Source: Pseudomonas frederiksbergensis
Lineage (GTDB): Bacteria > Pseudomonadota > Gammaproteobacteria > Pseudomonadales > Pseudomonadaceae
NCBI RefSeq assembly: GCF_003732665.1
Contig: NZ_MOBP01000027.1
Location: 36,420-100,419, forward strand
Length of the DNA: 64,000 nucleotides
Direction of reading: 5' to 3'
The position numbers and the translations under genes were made by a program. Shown piece after piece: positions 63,951 through 64,000 of the stretch (its first letter is position 1; every line of letters starts with the position of its first letter). Under the pieces are notes generated by a model. It was given only the letters and a program-made list of their open reading frames with translations. It ran no database searches and was not told the DNA's origin.

Positions 63951-64000
63951 TGTTGTGGCTCAATGTTTTTGGACCATGATGTAGGAGCATCTACCTAAGG

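Overview
The window is chromosomal DNA of a fluorescent-group Pseudomonas. Three things point there: the house-keeping gene order lptD-surA-pdxA-rsmA-apaG-apaH-glpE and rpsU-dnaG-rpoD; a lysine-catabolic davBA pair next to the PQQ biosynthesis genes; and many intergenic repeat pairs of the REPIN type known from P. fluorescens. Coding density is high. I see no rRNA, CRISPR array, insertion sequence or prophage. The species assignment is inference from gene content and order recalled from P. putida and P. aeruginosa.

Region 1 (1-6.6 kb, + strand) is the envelope and RNA-maintenance operon: the 3' part of lptD, then surA, pdxA, rsmA, apaG, apaH and glpE, mostly translationally coupled by short overlaps. 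Region 2 (6.9-11.8 kb, +) is the prkA/yeaG - yeaH - spoVR/ycgB stress module. Region 3 (11.9-20.6 kb) holds cca (+), folK-folB (-), plsY (+), tsaD (-) and the macromolecular-synthesis genes rpsU, dnaG and rpoD (+). A 1248-residue periplasmic-sensing GGDEF/EAL protein and a CAU-anticodon tRNA follow.

Region 4 (24.5-25.5 kb) is the most accessory-looking stretch. Directly behind the tRNA sits a two-gene DUF4258 plus HTH pair with the layout of a toxin-antitoxin module, closed by its own terminator.

Region 5 (25.5-39 kb) groups PQQ and lysine functions. It contains a membrane PQQ-dependent dehydrogenase, an Lrp-type regulator, davB and davA (lysine to 5-aminovalerate), and pqqF, A, B, C, D, E with an S9 peptidase. 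pqqA is followed by a terminator-like hairpin that could set its excess over pqqBCDE. Region 6 (39-42 kb) has a tiny Pmp3/YqaE membrane protein missed by size-limited gene calling and an aminotransferase divergent from a LysR regulator. A hairpin covers the aminotransferase Shine-Dalgarno sequence.

Region 7 (42-52 kb, -) holds three paralogous ~600-residue acyl-CoA dehydrogenases, interrupted by a membrane diguanylate cyclase and a large di-haem cytochrome c. The last dehydrogenase has a consensus-like promoter overlapped by two tandem PsrA-type boxes, consistent with fatty-acid-responsive control. Region 8 (52-57 kb, -) is the biotin operon bioB-F-H-C-D, with a 98-residue flagellar-tip-like orphan beyond it. 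Region 9 (57-64 kb) holds comF, a ModE-like regulator, a Tat-exported PhoX-type phosphatase, srkA, rarD and a GcvR-like ACT protein. The rarD-gcvR gap carries two exact DnaA boxes and strong hairpins.
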